NCBI GenBank assembly: GCA_046330075.1
Contig: JAXLTL010000001.1
Coordinates: 62,001-126,000 of the forward strand
Origin: JAJTFW01 sp046330075
GTDB lineage: Bacteria; Bacteroidota; Bacteroidia; AKYH767-A; OLB10
Reading direction: 5' to 3'
DNA length: 64,000 bases
Shown one piece after another: positions 45,423 through 53,155 of the stretch. The first letter of the stretch is position 1. Every line of letters begins with the position of its first letter. A program made the translations under genes and the position numbers. Under the pieces are notes generated by a model, which worked only from the letters and a program-made list of their open reading frames with translations, made no database searches and was not told the origin of the DNA.

Positions 45423-45686
45423 CTAAATTCCAGCTAACTTGTTGTTTTTTCGTAGTTCTGATAGGATTTGCTTTATGGTTATTTTTTTCAGTGGATCTCC
45501 GCCATGTGGTCTATGGAAAAAGATCTTGTAGTTGTATTCATCAATAAAAAGAACTCTTGACCCTGAAGTCGAGCCTTTATTCAGTTCTTTAAATCCCAAT
45601 AGATTTAAAAATGTTTTCATTTCAGAGTATTTTAAATCTGAAGGGACAGAAAGAATCCTGTCCTTTAATTTTTCTTTTGTACTCAT
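45423..45686 (-). CDS. hicA: HicA family toxin (mRNA interferase)
   Basis: An 87-residue protein of the HicA/YcfA family with a double-stranded-RNA-binding-like fold. It has FLNLLGFKELNKGSTSGSRV and the conserved active-site histidine in IFFHRPHGGDPLKKITIKQI. HicA cleaves mRNA when free. It is slightly longer than the classic 58-80 residues because of an N-terminal extension (MSTKEKLKDRILSVPSDL). It is upstream of the HicB-like gene on the same strand. Direct GTAC-containing repeats just before its ATG could be an operator, but this is weak. Confidence 0.85.
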   Translation of the reverse strand: MSTKEKLKDRILSVPSDLKYSEMKTFLNLLGFKELNKGSTSGSRVLFIDEYNYKIFFHRPHGGDPLKKITIKQILSELRKNNKLAGI

Positions 45687-46006
45687 GCTTGTACATTAAA
45701 TTCTTGAGTTTGAAAAACGATAAGACAAATGTAACTAAAATTCAGTTGCATGCCAACTAATAACTTGTAAATTGTTTAAAGTCAGATAGATAAAATTGGA
45801 TAGTCCAATTAAATCCGCATTTCCCTGTTGCATCCCGACTATAAAAAACTGCGCGCTTATTGTACAATCTTCTTTCTTCTTGTTCTTGCCGGAAGTATTT
45901 TTATTTATATCAATTGACCTCTAAGGGGTTATAAAACAATAAGTCGGTTACCCTCTGCAATTCGGTTCGTTCTTCTGAAATTTGCCCGCTCATTTTAGTG
46001 TACTCC
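45687..46006. other. AT-rich divergent intergenic region between hicA and uvrA
   Basis: It must hold the promoters of both divergent units. I see GAAATTTG at 45977-45984, one mismatch from the -7 box and 22 bases before the uvrA ATG, and two GTAC motifs near the hicA start. No gene or repeat was recognised. Confidence 0.4.
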
Positions 46007-48961
46007 ATGTCGAAACAGCGTCCTGATATCTCTAAACTCGATCCGCGAAAATTTATCATCATCAAGGGCGCAGCTGTCCATAATCTGAAGAAGATGGATG
46101 TGGCGATTCCCCGGAATAATTTTGTGGTGATTACCGGACTGAGTGGTTCAGGTAAGTCTTCGCTGGCGTTTGATACGCTCTACGCAGAAGGCCAACGCCG
46201 TTATGTGGAGAGTCTGAGTGCCTATGCCCGCCAGTTCATCGGTCGCATGGATAAACCGGAGGTGGATTATATCCACGGTATCGCGCCGGCCGTTGCTATC
46301 CAGCAGAAGGTGAACTCCCGCAACCCGCGGTCAACGGTGGGAACCAATACCGAGATTTACGATTACATGAAGCTGCTGTTCGCGCGGATCGGGAAGACCT
46401 ATTCCCCCGTGTCCGGACAGCAGGTGCGAAAACATACCGTTTCCGATGTGGTGGATTTCATCGCCGGCTATACGGAAGGCCGCTTTCTGATTACCGCTCC
46501 GTTGCTGATTCCGCCGGGACGCGAACTCTCTGAACATCTCAATATCCTCCTGCAAAAAGGCTTCACCCGATTGATGGTAGAAGGCGAGATGCGGGAGATC
46601 GAAGAGGAGATCGAAACAATCAAAGCGAAGTCGGCGAAGCCGGCAAGGAAAACCGCCGCGAAAGGAGAGAAGAAACCCGCTGCGAAGAAAGCCTCGAAAA
46701 CATCGAAGAAGAAATCTGCCGAACCGGCGCCCGCACCCTTGCCCGAACTCCTCCCGGGATACCATCTCCTCATCGACCGTATCGGCATCTCCGGCACGGT
46801 GGACGAAGAACTGGAAGCCCGCATGGCCGACTCCGTGCAGACCGCCTTCAACGAAGGAGCCGGCACCTGCCAGGTCTTTAAGATGGATGGCGATCACCTT
46901 GAAGAGTTCATGTTCTCCAACCGCTTTGAACTCGACGGCATCACCTTCGAGGAACCTTCGGTGCATCTCTTCAGCTTTAACAATCCCTACGGCGCCTGCA
47001 AACGCTGCGAAGGCTTTGGCTCAGTGATCGGCATTGACGAGGACCTCGTGATTCCGGATAAAAGTCTGAGCGTGTACGACGAATGCATCGTCTGCTGGAG
47101 AGGGGAGAAGATGAGCGCCTGGAAGGACAAGCTCGTGATGAACGCTTACAAGTGCGATTTTCCCGTGCACAAGCCCTACTACGATCTCACACCTGCGCAA
47201 CGCGAGACACTCTGGAAAGGCAATAAATTCTTCAAAGGCCTCAACGATTTCTTCAAGCACCTCGAAGAACAGACCTATAAGATTCAATACCGCGTGATGT
47301 TATCGCGCTACAGAGGCAAGACGCTTTGTCCCGAATGCAAGGGCACACGCCTGCGGATGGACGCCAACTACGTGAAGATTTCCGGCATGTCGATTTCCGA
47401 GCTCGTGCTGATGCCGGTAAAAAACAGTCTCGACTTTTTCCGCAGCCTCAAGCTCAACGATCACGACGCCCGCATTGCGAAGCGTCTCCTCGCCGAGATC
47501 ACCAGCCGCCTGCAGTTCCTCGATGATGTGGGATTGGGGTATCTCACCCTCAACCGCCTCTCCAACACCCTCAGTGGAGGTGAATCGCAACGCATCAACC
47601 TGGCGACATCTCTCGGCAGTACGCTTGTCGGATCCATGTACATCCTCGACGAGCCCAGCATCGGTTTGCATTCGCGCGATACACAACGTCTCATCAAGGT
47701 GCTGAAGTCGCTGCAGGAAGTCGGCAATACGCTCATTGTGGTAGAGCACGACGAAGAGATCATGCGCGCCGCTGATCAGCTCATCGACATTGGTCCGATG
47801 GCCGGCAGTCACGGCGGAGAGCTCGTCTTCCAGGGACCCGAATCAGAGCTGCGCAAAACCAACGACAGTCTCACGGCCAAGTACCTCACCGGACGCGAAG
47901 TCATTCCCGTCCCCGAACAACGCCGGCGCTGGAAGAAATACATCGAGATCAAAGGCGCCCGCGAAAACAACCTGAAAAACGTACAGGTGAAATTCCCGAT
48001 GGGCGTGCTAACTGTCGTGACCGGCGTAAGTGGCTCCGGAAAAACATCGCTCGTGAAGAAAATCCTCTATCCCGCCATCAAGAAAATTTTAGGCGGATAC
48101 GGAGAAGCCACGGGCAACTTCGACCGGCTCGACGGCAGCTACGGCGACCTCACCGGCGCGGAGATGGTGGATCAGAATCCGATCGGCAAATCCTCGCGTT
48201 CCAATCCCATTACCTACATCAAGGCCTACGACGAAATCCGCACGCTCTATTCCGACCTACCCATTTCCCGCAGCAGAGGACTGAAGCCCGCGCATTTTTC
48301 GTTCAACGTAGAAGGAGGAAGATGCGAAGTCTGCCAGGGTGAAGGCATGATCACCGTCGAGATGCAGTTCATGGCGGATATCCATCTCCGTTGTGAACAC
48401 TGCAAAGGCAAGCGGTTCAAGGAAGAAGTACTCGCGGTAGAATACCGCAACAAAAACATCTTCGACATCCTCGACATGACCGTTGACGAAGCCCTCGCGT
48501 TTTTTGCAGAAGGGACAGGTCCGAGCAAATACGACACGCTGCACACCAAGATCTGCAACAAGATCCAGCCGCTGGCCGATGTAGGCCTGGGCTATATCCG
48601 TCTGGGCCAGAGCAGCAGCACCTTGAGTGGAGGAGAAGCGCAGCGCATCAAGCTCGCCAGTTTCCTCGGCAAGGGCAACCACGCCACCAACACGCTGTTT
48701 GTCTTCGACGAACCCACGACCGGCCTCCATTTCCACGACATCCGCAAGCTCCTCACCGCATTCGAAGCCCTCGTCAAAAACGGCAACACCCTCATCGTCA
48801 TCGAGCACAACCTCGACGTCATCAAATGCGCCGACTGGATCATCGACATAGGTCCCGAAGGCGGCAACGAAGGCGGCCACATCGTGTTCCAGGGACTCCC
48901 GGAAGACCTCGTAAAAGAAAAGAAATCGATTACGGGGAAGTTTTTGAAGGAGAAACTTTAA
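46007..48961 (+). CDS. uvrA: Excinuclease ABC subunit A
   Basis: 984 residues from ATG at 46007 (an in-frame GTG at 45998 is less likely). UvrA finds DNA damage and loads UvrB in nucleotide-excision repair. Both ABC ATPase units are complete: Walker A in TGLSGSGKSSLAFDTLYAEG and TGVSGSGKTSLVKKI, signatures LSGGESQRINLA and LSGGEAQRIKLA, Walker B regions MYILDEPSIGLH and LFVFDEPTTGLHF. The C-terminal zinc module is intact (GRCEVCQGEGM, LRCEHCKGKRF). In the N-terminal module only FNNPYGACKRCEGFG is seen; the preceding CxxC of E. coli UvrA is replaced by SNRFELDGITF. A Lys/Ala-rich insert (about residues 205-250) is low-complexity. The gene is GC-richer than its surroundings. Confidence 0.96.
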   Translation: MSKQRPDISKLDPRKFIIIKGAAVHNLKKMDVAIPRNNFVVITGLSGSGKSSLAFDTLYAEGQRRYVESLSAYARQFIGRMDKPEVDYIHGIAPAVAIQQKVNSRNPRSTVGTNTEIYDYMKLLFARIGKTYSPVSGQQVRKHTVSDVVDFIAGYTEGRFLITAPLLIPPGRELSEHLNILLQKGFTRLMVEGEMREIEEEIETIKAKSAKPARKTAAKGEKKPAAKKASKTSKKKSAEPAPAPLPELLPGYHLLIDRIGISGTVDEELEARMADSVQTAFNEGAGTCQVFKMDGDHLEEFMFSNRFELDGITFEEPSVHLFSFNNPYGACKRCEGFGSVIGIDEDLVIPDKSLSVYDECIVCWRGEKMSAWKDKLVMNAYKCDFPVHKPYYDLTPAQRETLWKGNKFFKGLNDFFKHLEEQTYKIQYRVMLSRYRGKTLCPECKGTRLRMDANYVKISGMSISELVLMPVKNSLDFFRSLKLNDHDARIAKRLLAEITSRLQFLDDVGLGYLTLNRLSNTLSGGESQRINLATSLGSTLVGSMYILDEPSIGLHSRDTQRLIKVLKSLQEVGNTLIVVEHDEEIMRAADQLIDIGPMAGSHGGELVFQGPESELRKTNDSLTAKYLTGREVIPVPEQRRRWKKYIEIKGARENNLKNVQVKFPMGVLTVVTGVSGSGKTSLVKKILYPAIKKILGGYGEATGNFDRLDGSYGDLTGAEMVDQNPIGKSSRSNPITYIKAYDEIRTLYSDLPISRSRGLKPAHFSFNVEGGRCEVCQGEGMITVEMQFMADIHLRCEHCKGKRFKEEVLAVEYRNKNIFDILDMTVDEALAFFAEGTGPSKYDTLHTKICNKIQPLADVGLGYIRLGQSSSTLSGGEAQRIKLASFLGKGNHATNTLFVFDEPTTGLHFHDIRKLLTAFEALVKNGNTLIVIEHNLDVIKCADWIIDIGPEGGNEGGHIVFQGLPEDLVKEKKSITGKFLKEKL

Positions 48962-49336
48962 TGAGCTAATTTTTTAATTAGCGAATTAGCAAATGGTTTT
49001 GGTTTGCATTAATCGTTGATTTTGTACGAGTGGGTTCTTTGTTGTTTTAGGATTAATAAATAGAGGTTGTATATAACCCCGTATGCATCCTTGAAAATGA
49101 CCCCAAGTAAAATTTGGAATGGATTTGTTTGAGGGTTACTTTTGGGAATGTTATTAAAGGAGTTTCGAGTATTACTTAAAACTAAGTTTCTGAATGATGA
49201 TTATGCTGAAATTAGACTGCATATCCCGATTGGATATTGTTGACGTGCGGATTGGTGGAATGGGGTGTTTGGATCAGAACTGGGCATTTCCGCTGAAATT
49301 TTGGTGTATTGGTGAAATGGGTTATCGGGAATAATA
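48962..49336. other. Intergenic region after uvrA, up to the cassette-like boundary
   Basis: It holds an AT hairpin GCTAATT/AATTAGC (48965-48982) just after the uvrA stop, a possible weak terminator, and a GGTT/AACC inverted repeat near 49065-49080. No gene was recognised. AT content rises sharply here, marking the start of accessory DNA. Confidence 0.45.
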
Positions 49337-49380
49337 TGTTATGCGAAACTCTGGGGCGATACTGCAAACTATAGACTAAC

Positions 49381-50544
49381 ATGATGAAATTGGGCAAGTT
49401 GACATCAATTCTTATTCTATCGCTGACAATGTTTAGTATGGACGGACTTTGTCAATGCCCAAAATACATTTATTTAAGAGACACTACACCTCAAATTCCT
49501 AACGAACCTGACTACTGGTTTGACTACAATGCGAGAATTACAACTTTAGAAAACGGAAATGTTTTTATAAGGGTTGACACTTCACATCTAAAGACAGATA
49601 GTGAATATCCACGAATATTAAGCAATAAAAATTTTGGTGTCTACTCAATTGACAGTGCCTATTATCAAAATGTTTTCATAAAAAATATTTCTCTGAATAA
49701 GTCTTATTCTTTGGGTATTGGAAAGGAAGAATACTCAATTTCCTTAAAGAACTGTTATGTTCGATTTTACACTGAACCAAGTAACAAGTGGAGAATATCT
49801 GTTTTTGATTATAAAAAATCAGCAGTTTCATTTTACGACTTGGTGTCGAGAGAACCTATAGGATACAATGACACTTGCATTTTTATAGCTCCCTCAGACT
49901 TCAAATTTCAAAAGAAAAAATATAGAAGAGGGAGCATTATTTCGTTAAATGAAAATGGTATTCAAATAATCAAACCAGTTTTTAAAAAATATAGCTCTTT
50001 TACCTATAATAGTGTGTTCTTCTCAAACACATATAATGTATCTAAATGTTTTCTTTACAAAGTTGAAAAAGACTGTAGCACAGAAGACCACATTTCACTT
50101 AAAATAACCTACAACGACAATGTTGTTGACTCATTTGAAGTTATCCAAACTTATTTTTCAAATCCTTTTATTCAGGTAACAAGTGACACACTTATTTGCC
50201 ATTCCGGCAACGACTATTGGGGAGGTTCAACAAATGAAACATATAAAAAGTATTACAAGACAAACTTAATTGGTGAATGGAAGCAATCAATTTGGGTTGA
50301 CAGTTTTCCGATTTTAAAGGACAATTTAACAAGCTATTATAATACAGGTGACTTGTTATTATTGAAAGTTAAATGCTTCTCAAAAAATATAAAGGGCTTA
50401 AAAAAAACGGGGGAAACTTTATTTACACTAAATGACGTTCCATTAAAACCTGAAAGCAAGTATTATTACTTGGTTTTTGCGTTTAACATTAAGACAAATA
50501 AATTTCTTGGCTATCCCAAAATTGAATTTGCAGGCAAAATATGA
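49381..50544 (+). CDS. Hypothetical secreted protein in a cassette-like element
   Basis: A 387-residue protein I cannot assign to a family. A signal peptide is present (MMKLGKLTSILILSLTMFSM, cleaved near LCQC). The mature part is rich in Tyr, Asn, Lys and Ser, with beta-type stretches (SLKNCYVRFYTEPSNKWRISV, ISLKITYNDNVVDSFEV). The gene is much AT-richer than the housekeeping genes. It is bracketed by an 11-base inverted pair, TGTTATGCGAA at 49337 and its reverse complement at 50576, the latter being the left edge of an attC-like hairpin. That is the arrangement expected of an integron gene cassette. Confidence 0.6.
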   Translation: MMKLGKLTSILILSLTMFSMDGLCQCPKYIYLRDTTPQIPNEPDYWFDYNARITTLENGNVFIRVDTSHLKTDSEYPRILSNKNFGVYSIDSAYYQNVFIKNISLNKSYSLGIGKEEYSISLKNCYVRFYTEPSNKWRISVFDYKKSAVSFYDLVSREPIGYNDTCIFIAPSDFKFQKKKYRRGSIISLNENGIQIIKPVFKKYSSFTYNSVFFSNTYNVSKCFLYKVEKDCSTEDHISLKITYNDNVVDSFEVIQTYFSNPFIQVTSDTLICHSGNDYWGGSTNETYKKYYKTNLIGEWKQSIWVDSFPILKDNLTSYYNTGDLLLLKVKCFSKNIKGLKKTGETLFTLNDVPLKPESKYYYLVFAFNIKTNKFLGYPKIEFAGKI

Positions 50545-50575
50545 CCCGACAATTACTTAACAACGAAGAAGAGTA

Positions 50576-50710
50576 TTCGCATAACAGCACATTTGCAATA
50601 GGCGGGGTTTCGTGCTCCGTAGACAGTTTAGTGGTAGACGAAAGTTTTGTGCTCCGCATACACAATTGTGGTAAATTGGCCGCCCATCGCAAATCTGCAA
50701 AACGTCTGAG
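50576..50710 (+). other. attC-like recombination site (candidate 1)
   Basis: Left core-like TTCGCATAACA (50576-50586), then arm TTTGCAATAGGCGG (50592-50605), 74 bases, and arm CCGCCCATCGCAAA (50680-50693) complementary at 12 of 14 positions; right edge AACG|T at 50701-50705. The left core is the exact reverse complement of the sequence at the upstream boundary (49337-49347), as in integron cassettes. The spacer has a 13-base near-perfect direct repeat (GTTTCGTGCTCCG at 50607, GTTTTGTGCTCCG at 50644). The right core is diverged from the GTTRRRY consensus. Confidence 0.5.
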
Positions 50711-50721
50711 GTAATAATGAC

Positions 50722-51054
50722 ATGAACTCGAAATTAATTGACTTTATAGTAAAGAATACACATCTTAAAGCTGGTGACATTAGACCAGAATTGAGATTAT
50801 CTGAAGACATTGGTTATTATGGGTTGGATGCTATTTTATTTTTCGAGAGTTTTTTCTCTGAATTTGAAATTAAGGATATAGAGAGTTTTGACATTGACTT
50901 ACACATAGACGGGAGTGTTGATTTCGCTCCAAGACCCTTGAACTGGATAAAAAATGTAGTTAATAAGGAAAGACGAAAATACCTAAGACCGGACGTAACT
51001 CTGGGACACCTAGACAAAGTTATCGAAAAAGGAAGTTGGTATAATGAAAGATAA
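50722..51054 (+). CDS. DUF1493-like small acidic protein
   Basis: A 110-residue protein resembling the DUF1493 family, with an acyl-carrier-like helical start: IRPELRLSEDIGYYGLDAILFFESFFSEF. A linker with DIDLHIDGSVDFAPRPLNWIKN and a basic tail (ERRKYLRPDVTLGHLDKVIE) follow. The function is unknown. The gene fills almost the whole interval between the two attC-like hairpins (12 bases after the first and 7 before the second), as a single-gene cassette would. No signal peptide, so probably cytoplasmic. Confidence 0.6.
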   Translation: MNSKLIDFIVKNTHLKAGDIRPELRLSEDIGYYGLDAILFFESFFSEFEIKDIESFDIDLHIDGSVDFAPRPLNWIKNVVNKERRKYLRPDVTLGHLDKVIEKGSWYNER

Positions 51055-51061
51055 AAATTAC

Positions 51062-51192
51062 TACTGCTAAAAAGGGTTTTGCATTTGTGGGTCAGATAGT
51101 ACAAACAGAAACATTAAAGCAATTAATAAAGGTTGGTTTTGGAGGACAAGTTGCGGTTTCAAAAGCCCACCAACGCAAAGTCCGAAATCGTG
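51062..51192 (+). other. attC-like recombination site (candidate 2)
   Basis: Arms TTTGCATTTGTGGG (51078-51091) and CCCACCAACGCAAA (51166-51179) are complementary at 12 of 14 positions and are separated by exactly 74 bases, as in candidate 1. The right edge ATCG|T (51187-51191) sits at the same offset from the arm. The left core-like TACTGCTAAAA is also at the matching offset but only partly complementary to the start of its own cassette. Confidence 0.45.
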
Positions 51193-51193
51193 T

Positions 51194-51427
51194 TTGACTG
51201 GAATTGGTGCTTTCACTTACACTGCATTCATATTTAAACATAAGAGAGAGATTGGACTTTTGTTTCCGGTTTTCAGGACTTATGATACAGACAACTCCCA
51301 ATTAAAACCAGACAATGATGGTAATTTGTGTTTACATAGATACGGTGAAAGTTTGGTATTTATAACTTTTGCACCAATAATGGCGGCGGATGGTAGTTTT
51401 GAAAAGAAACTCATGAGACAAAAGTGA
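51194..51427 (+). CDS. Possible short or decayed ORF after the second attC-like site
   Basis: A 77-codon open frame with a TTG start directly after the second attC-like boundary; no ATG is available. The translation (for example HKREIGLLFPVFRTYDTDNS and GESLVFITFAPIMAADGS) looks protein-like but matches no family I know. It may be the remnant of a third cassette gene that has lost its start. Downstream (51428-51599) a seven-base hairpin ATCAGGT/ACCTGAT and a GCATGCAAATC motif are seen but no clear third attC. Confidence 0.3.
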   Translation: MTGIGAFTYTAFIFKHKREIGLLFPVFRTYDTDNSQLKPDNDGNLCLHRYGESLVFITFAPIMAADGSFEKKLMRQK

Positions 51428-51599
51428 ATTGCTGCATCATATCAGGTTTAGCGCCTACCTGATGGCGAATGTGGCTGAAGTTGTGTTTTGTTTTTTAGTG
51501 TTTTTTATTAACTTTGATGTAAAGATGTGGGTTTATGCAATTAAACCTGGCCGCATGCAAATCTCTGAACTGTTTTAAGTCATTTTAAAATTAGCTAAT

Positions 51600-51773
51600 A
51601 TGTCCAGAAGTATACATGTAACAACAAAGAACCTTAGAGGACTGACCAAGGAAGAACATGACGAACAATTGGATGATCCTTATTCAGATTTAAGGCAATG
51701 GGCAAAAAAATCTAATTTAAAAATCGTTATCAAGAAAATACGTCAAACAAAAAAGAAAACAAATGTCAATTAA
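51600..51773 (+). CDS. Small basic hypothetical protein (57 residues)
   Basis: A short frame, ATG 51600 to TAA 51773, encoding MSRSIHVTTKNLRGLTKEEH followed by an acidic patch and a very basic tail (KIVIKKIRQTKKKTNVN). Its stop overlaps the start of the next membrane-protein gene by 11 bases, a coupling that supports a real gene. No family recognised; the size and charge would suit a small regulator or an antitoxin-like protein, but this is only a guess. Confidence 0.45.
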   Translation: MSRSIHVTTKNLRGLTKEEHDEQLDDPYSDLRQWAKKSNLKIVIKKIRQTKKKTNVN

Positions 51774-51875
51774 AACTTTCTGGACAATCTTTATAAAAAT
51801 ATTAGGAATTTGGTTGGTGCTGGACAGTGTAACAGTTATACCGCAATTTCTATCGACATTTTTGTATGTTGATCC
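51763..51875 (+). pseudogene. Truncated membrane-protein gene cut by the IS element
   Basis: Starts at ATG 51763, overlapping the 57-residue gene. The first about 37 residues (IKTFWTIFIKILGIWLVLDS, then VTVIPQFLSTFLYVD) form a membrane segment typical of small Bacteroidota membrane proteins. At 51876 the frame enters the left end of the IS element and stops inside it. No remainder is visible beyond the right end of the element at 53128, so the 3' part is gone. Confidence 0.55.
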
Positions 51876-51923
51876 TGTAAGTACCCCCATTTTCGAACAG
51901 TTTAAAAATAGAGTTTTTCATTT

Positions 51924-52763
51924 TTACTTGTTGTTGACCTGTTGAACTGTGGTCAGGTTGAGGGTAGTTTGCGGGCCGGCAAGCTGTCCACATTTCAACA
52001 GGTATTCTCGTGGAGTCATGTTATTGAGCGCTTGGTGAGGTCTTTGGTTATTGTATTCTTCTATATACTCTTCAGTAAGCACTTTTACTTGCCATAGATC
52101 CTCGAAGAGATAAGCATCGAGTATATCCCTTCGGTAGGTACCATTAAATCGCTCAACCCTTCCGTTTTGCATGGGTTTGCCAGGTTGAGTATATTGCAAT
52201 TCAATTCCATTCTCTTTACACCAAAGTTCAAATTTGCTGCTAATGAACTCGGGGCCATTGTCCATTCTTATTTTGTTTGGCTTGCCTCGAAGCTCAACCA
52301 CTTGTGTCAATGTTCTTATGACTCTTGCAGCGGGAAGTGAAGTATCAATTTCTATTGCCAGTACTTCTCGGTTAAAGTCATCTATCGCATTAAATGTTCT
52401 GAACTTTCTTCCGTTCAATAATGTGTCTTGCATAAAATCTATAGACCAGATCTCATTTGGCAGATTAGCTTGTTCCAGTGGTTGTTTGATTCGAGCGGGC
52501 AAGCGACGCTTTCCTTTTCGTCTTAGGTTTAGTTTTAATAGTTTATAGACTCGATGAACTCGTTTGGGGTTCCATGGCTTACCGGCTCTTCGTAAGTATG
52601 CAAAGGTCTTAGGGAAGCCATGTGTTGGGTGCTTGTCTACATGCTCCTGAAGGGCAGTTATAACCGGCTGGTCATCTCTTTTTGACGCATAGTAGTAAAC
52701 ACTTCGAGGTATTCCCAATGCTTTACAGGCCCTGTGAACGGTCTTTTTGTATTCCGCCACCAC
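51924..52763 (-). CDS. IS3-family transposase OrfB (DDE integrase domain)
   Basis: 279 residues as an independent frame. An HTH_21-like region (HPTHGFPKTFAYLRRAGKPWNPKRVHRVYK) is followed by the rve integrase core with the catalytic triad: IWSIDFMQD (Asp about 109), KIRMDNGPEF (Asp about 170) and GRVERFNGTYR (Glu about 205), then YNNQRPHQALNNMTPREYL. It is normally made as an OrfAB fusion by -1 frameshifting: the frame is open back into orfA past the A7 run (52802-52808), where it reads KRLGPCEQKELVKTVVAEY. Complete and apparently active. Confidence 0.93.
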   Translation of the reverse strand: MVAEYKKTVHRACKALGIPRSVYYYASKRDDQPVITALQEHVDKHPTHGFPKTFAYLRRAGKPWNPKRVHRVYKLLKLNLRRKGKRRLPARIKQPLEQANLPNEIWSIDFMQDTLLNGRKFRTFNAIDDFNREVLAIEIDTSLPAARVIRTLTQVVELRGKPNKIRMDNGPEFISSKFELWCKENGIELQYTQPGKPMQNGRVERFNGTYRRDILDAYLFEDLWQVKVLTEEYIEEYNNQRPHQALNNMTPREYLLKCGQLAGPQTTLNLTTVQQVNNK

Positions 52764-52768
52764 TGTCT

Positions 52769-53062
52769 TTACGAGTTCCTTTTGCTCGCAGGGCCCCAGC
52801 CTTTTTTTGTTATGACATCTTTTAAGATCTGATTGTCTAAGCTGACATCTGCATACATCTTCTTCAGACGGCTATTTTCTTCCTCAAGCTCACGTAAACG
52901 CTTTAACTCGTTTACTTCAAGCCCGCCGTACTTACTCTTCCAATTGAAGAATGTTGCTGTGCTAATCCCGTTTTCACGGGCAATGTCTGAGACTTTCTTT
53001 CCACTCTCATGCTCCTTGAGCATGGAGATGATTTGGGATTCTGTAAACCGACTTTTTTTCAT
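52769..53062 (-). CDS. IS3-family OrfA (HTH DNA-binding protein)
   Basis: 97 residues: helix-turn-helix (FTESQIISMLKEHESGKKVS, DIARENGISTATFFNWKSKYGG) and a leucine-zipper-like coiled coil (LRELEEENSRLKKMYADVSL). It binds the IS ends and, fused to OrfB by frameshifting, forms the transposase. Near its end the codons ACA AAA AAA GGC contain a run of seven A, the usual -1 slippery site for this family. Confidence 0.92.
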   Translation of the reverse strand: MKKSRFTESQIISMLKEHESGKKVSDIARENGISTATFFNWKSKYGGLEVNELKRLRELEEENSRLKKMYADVSLDNQILKDVITKKGWGPASKRNS

Positions 53063-53155
53063 ATTGACAATTTAAAGTTAGAGTTTTTTCTCTACTTTTA
53101 GATTGTCCGGATTTTGGGGGTACTTACATTGCCCGGCTAATTATCGTAAGGAATT

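Larger units (their letters stand above)
51876..53128 (-). mobile_element. Complete IS3-family insertion sequence (1,253 bp)
   Basis: Both ends start TGTAAGTACCCCC as perfect terminal inverted repeats (51876-51888 and 53116-53128) and extend imperfectly to about 38 bases, with the TG...CA termini usual for IS3 elements. Inside are the overlapping-frame genes orfA and orfB on the minus strand. Flanking bases (GATCC on the left, TTGCC on the right) show no target-site duplication. The orfA type (KKSRFTESQIISMLKEHESG) suggests the IS51/IS407 groups. Confidence 0.9.

Noticed and set aside
45660..45710. HicB operator from two GTAC repeats near the hicA start
   Set aside because: GTAC is short and self-complementary; two copies in AT-rich DNA are not sufficient evidence.
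46331..46966. Long minus-strand frames across uvrA (also 47300-47812 and 48257-48880)
   Set aside because: They are shadows of GC-rich uvrA codons; the plus frame is a full UvrA.
49337..49347. Upstream attI or attC before the first cassette
   Set aside because: Only the TGTTATGCGAA boundary is visible; no paired arms were found in 48962-49336.
51428..51599. Third attC-like site
   Set aside because: A GCATGCAAATC motif and a short ATCAGGT/ACCTGAT hairpin are present, but there is no pair of TTTGC...GCAAA arms at the 74-base spacing.
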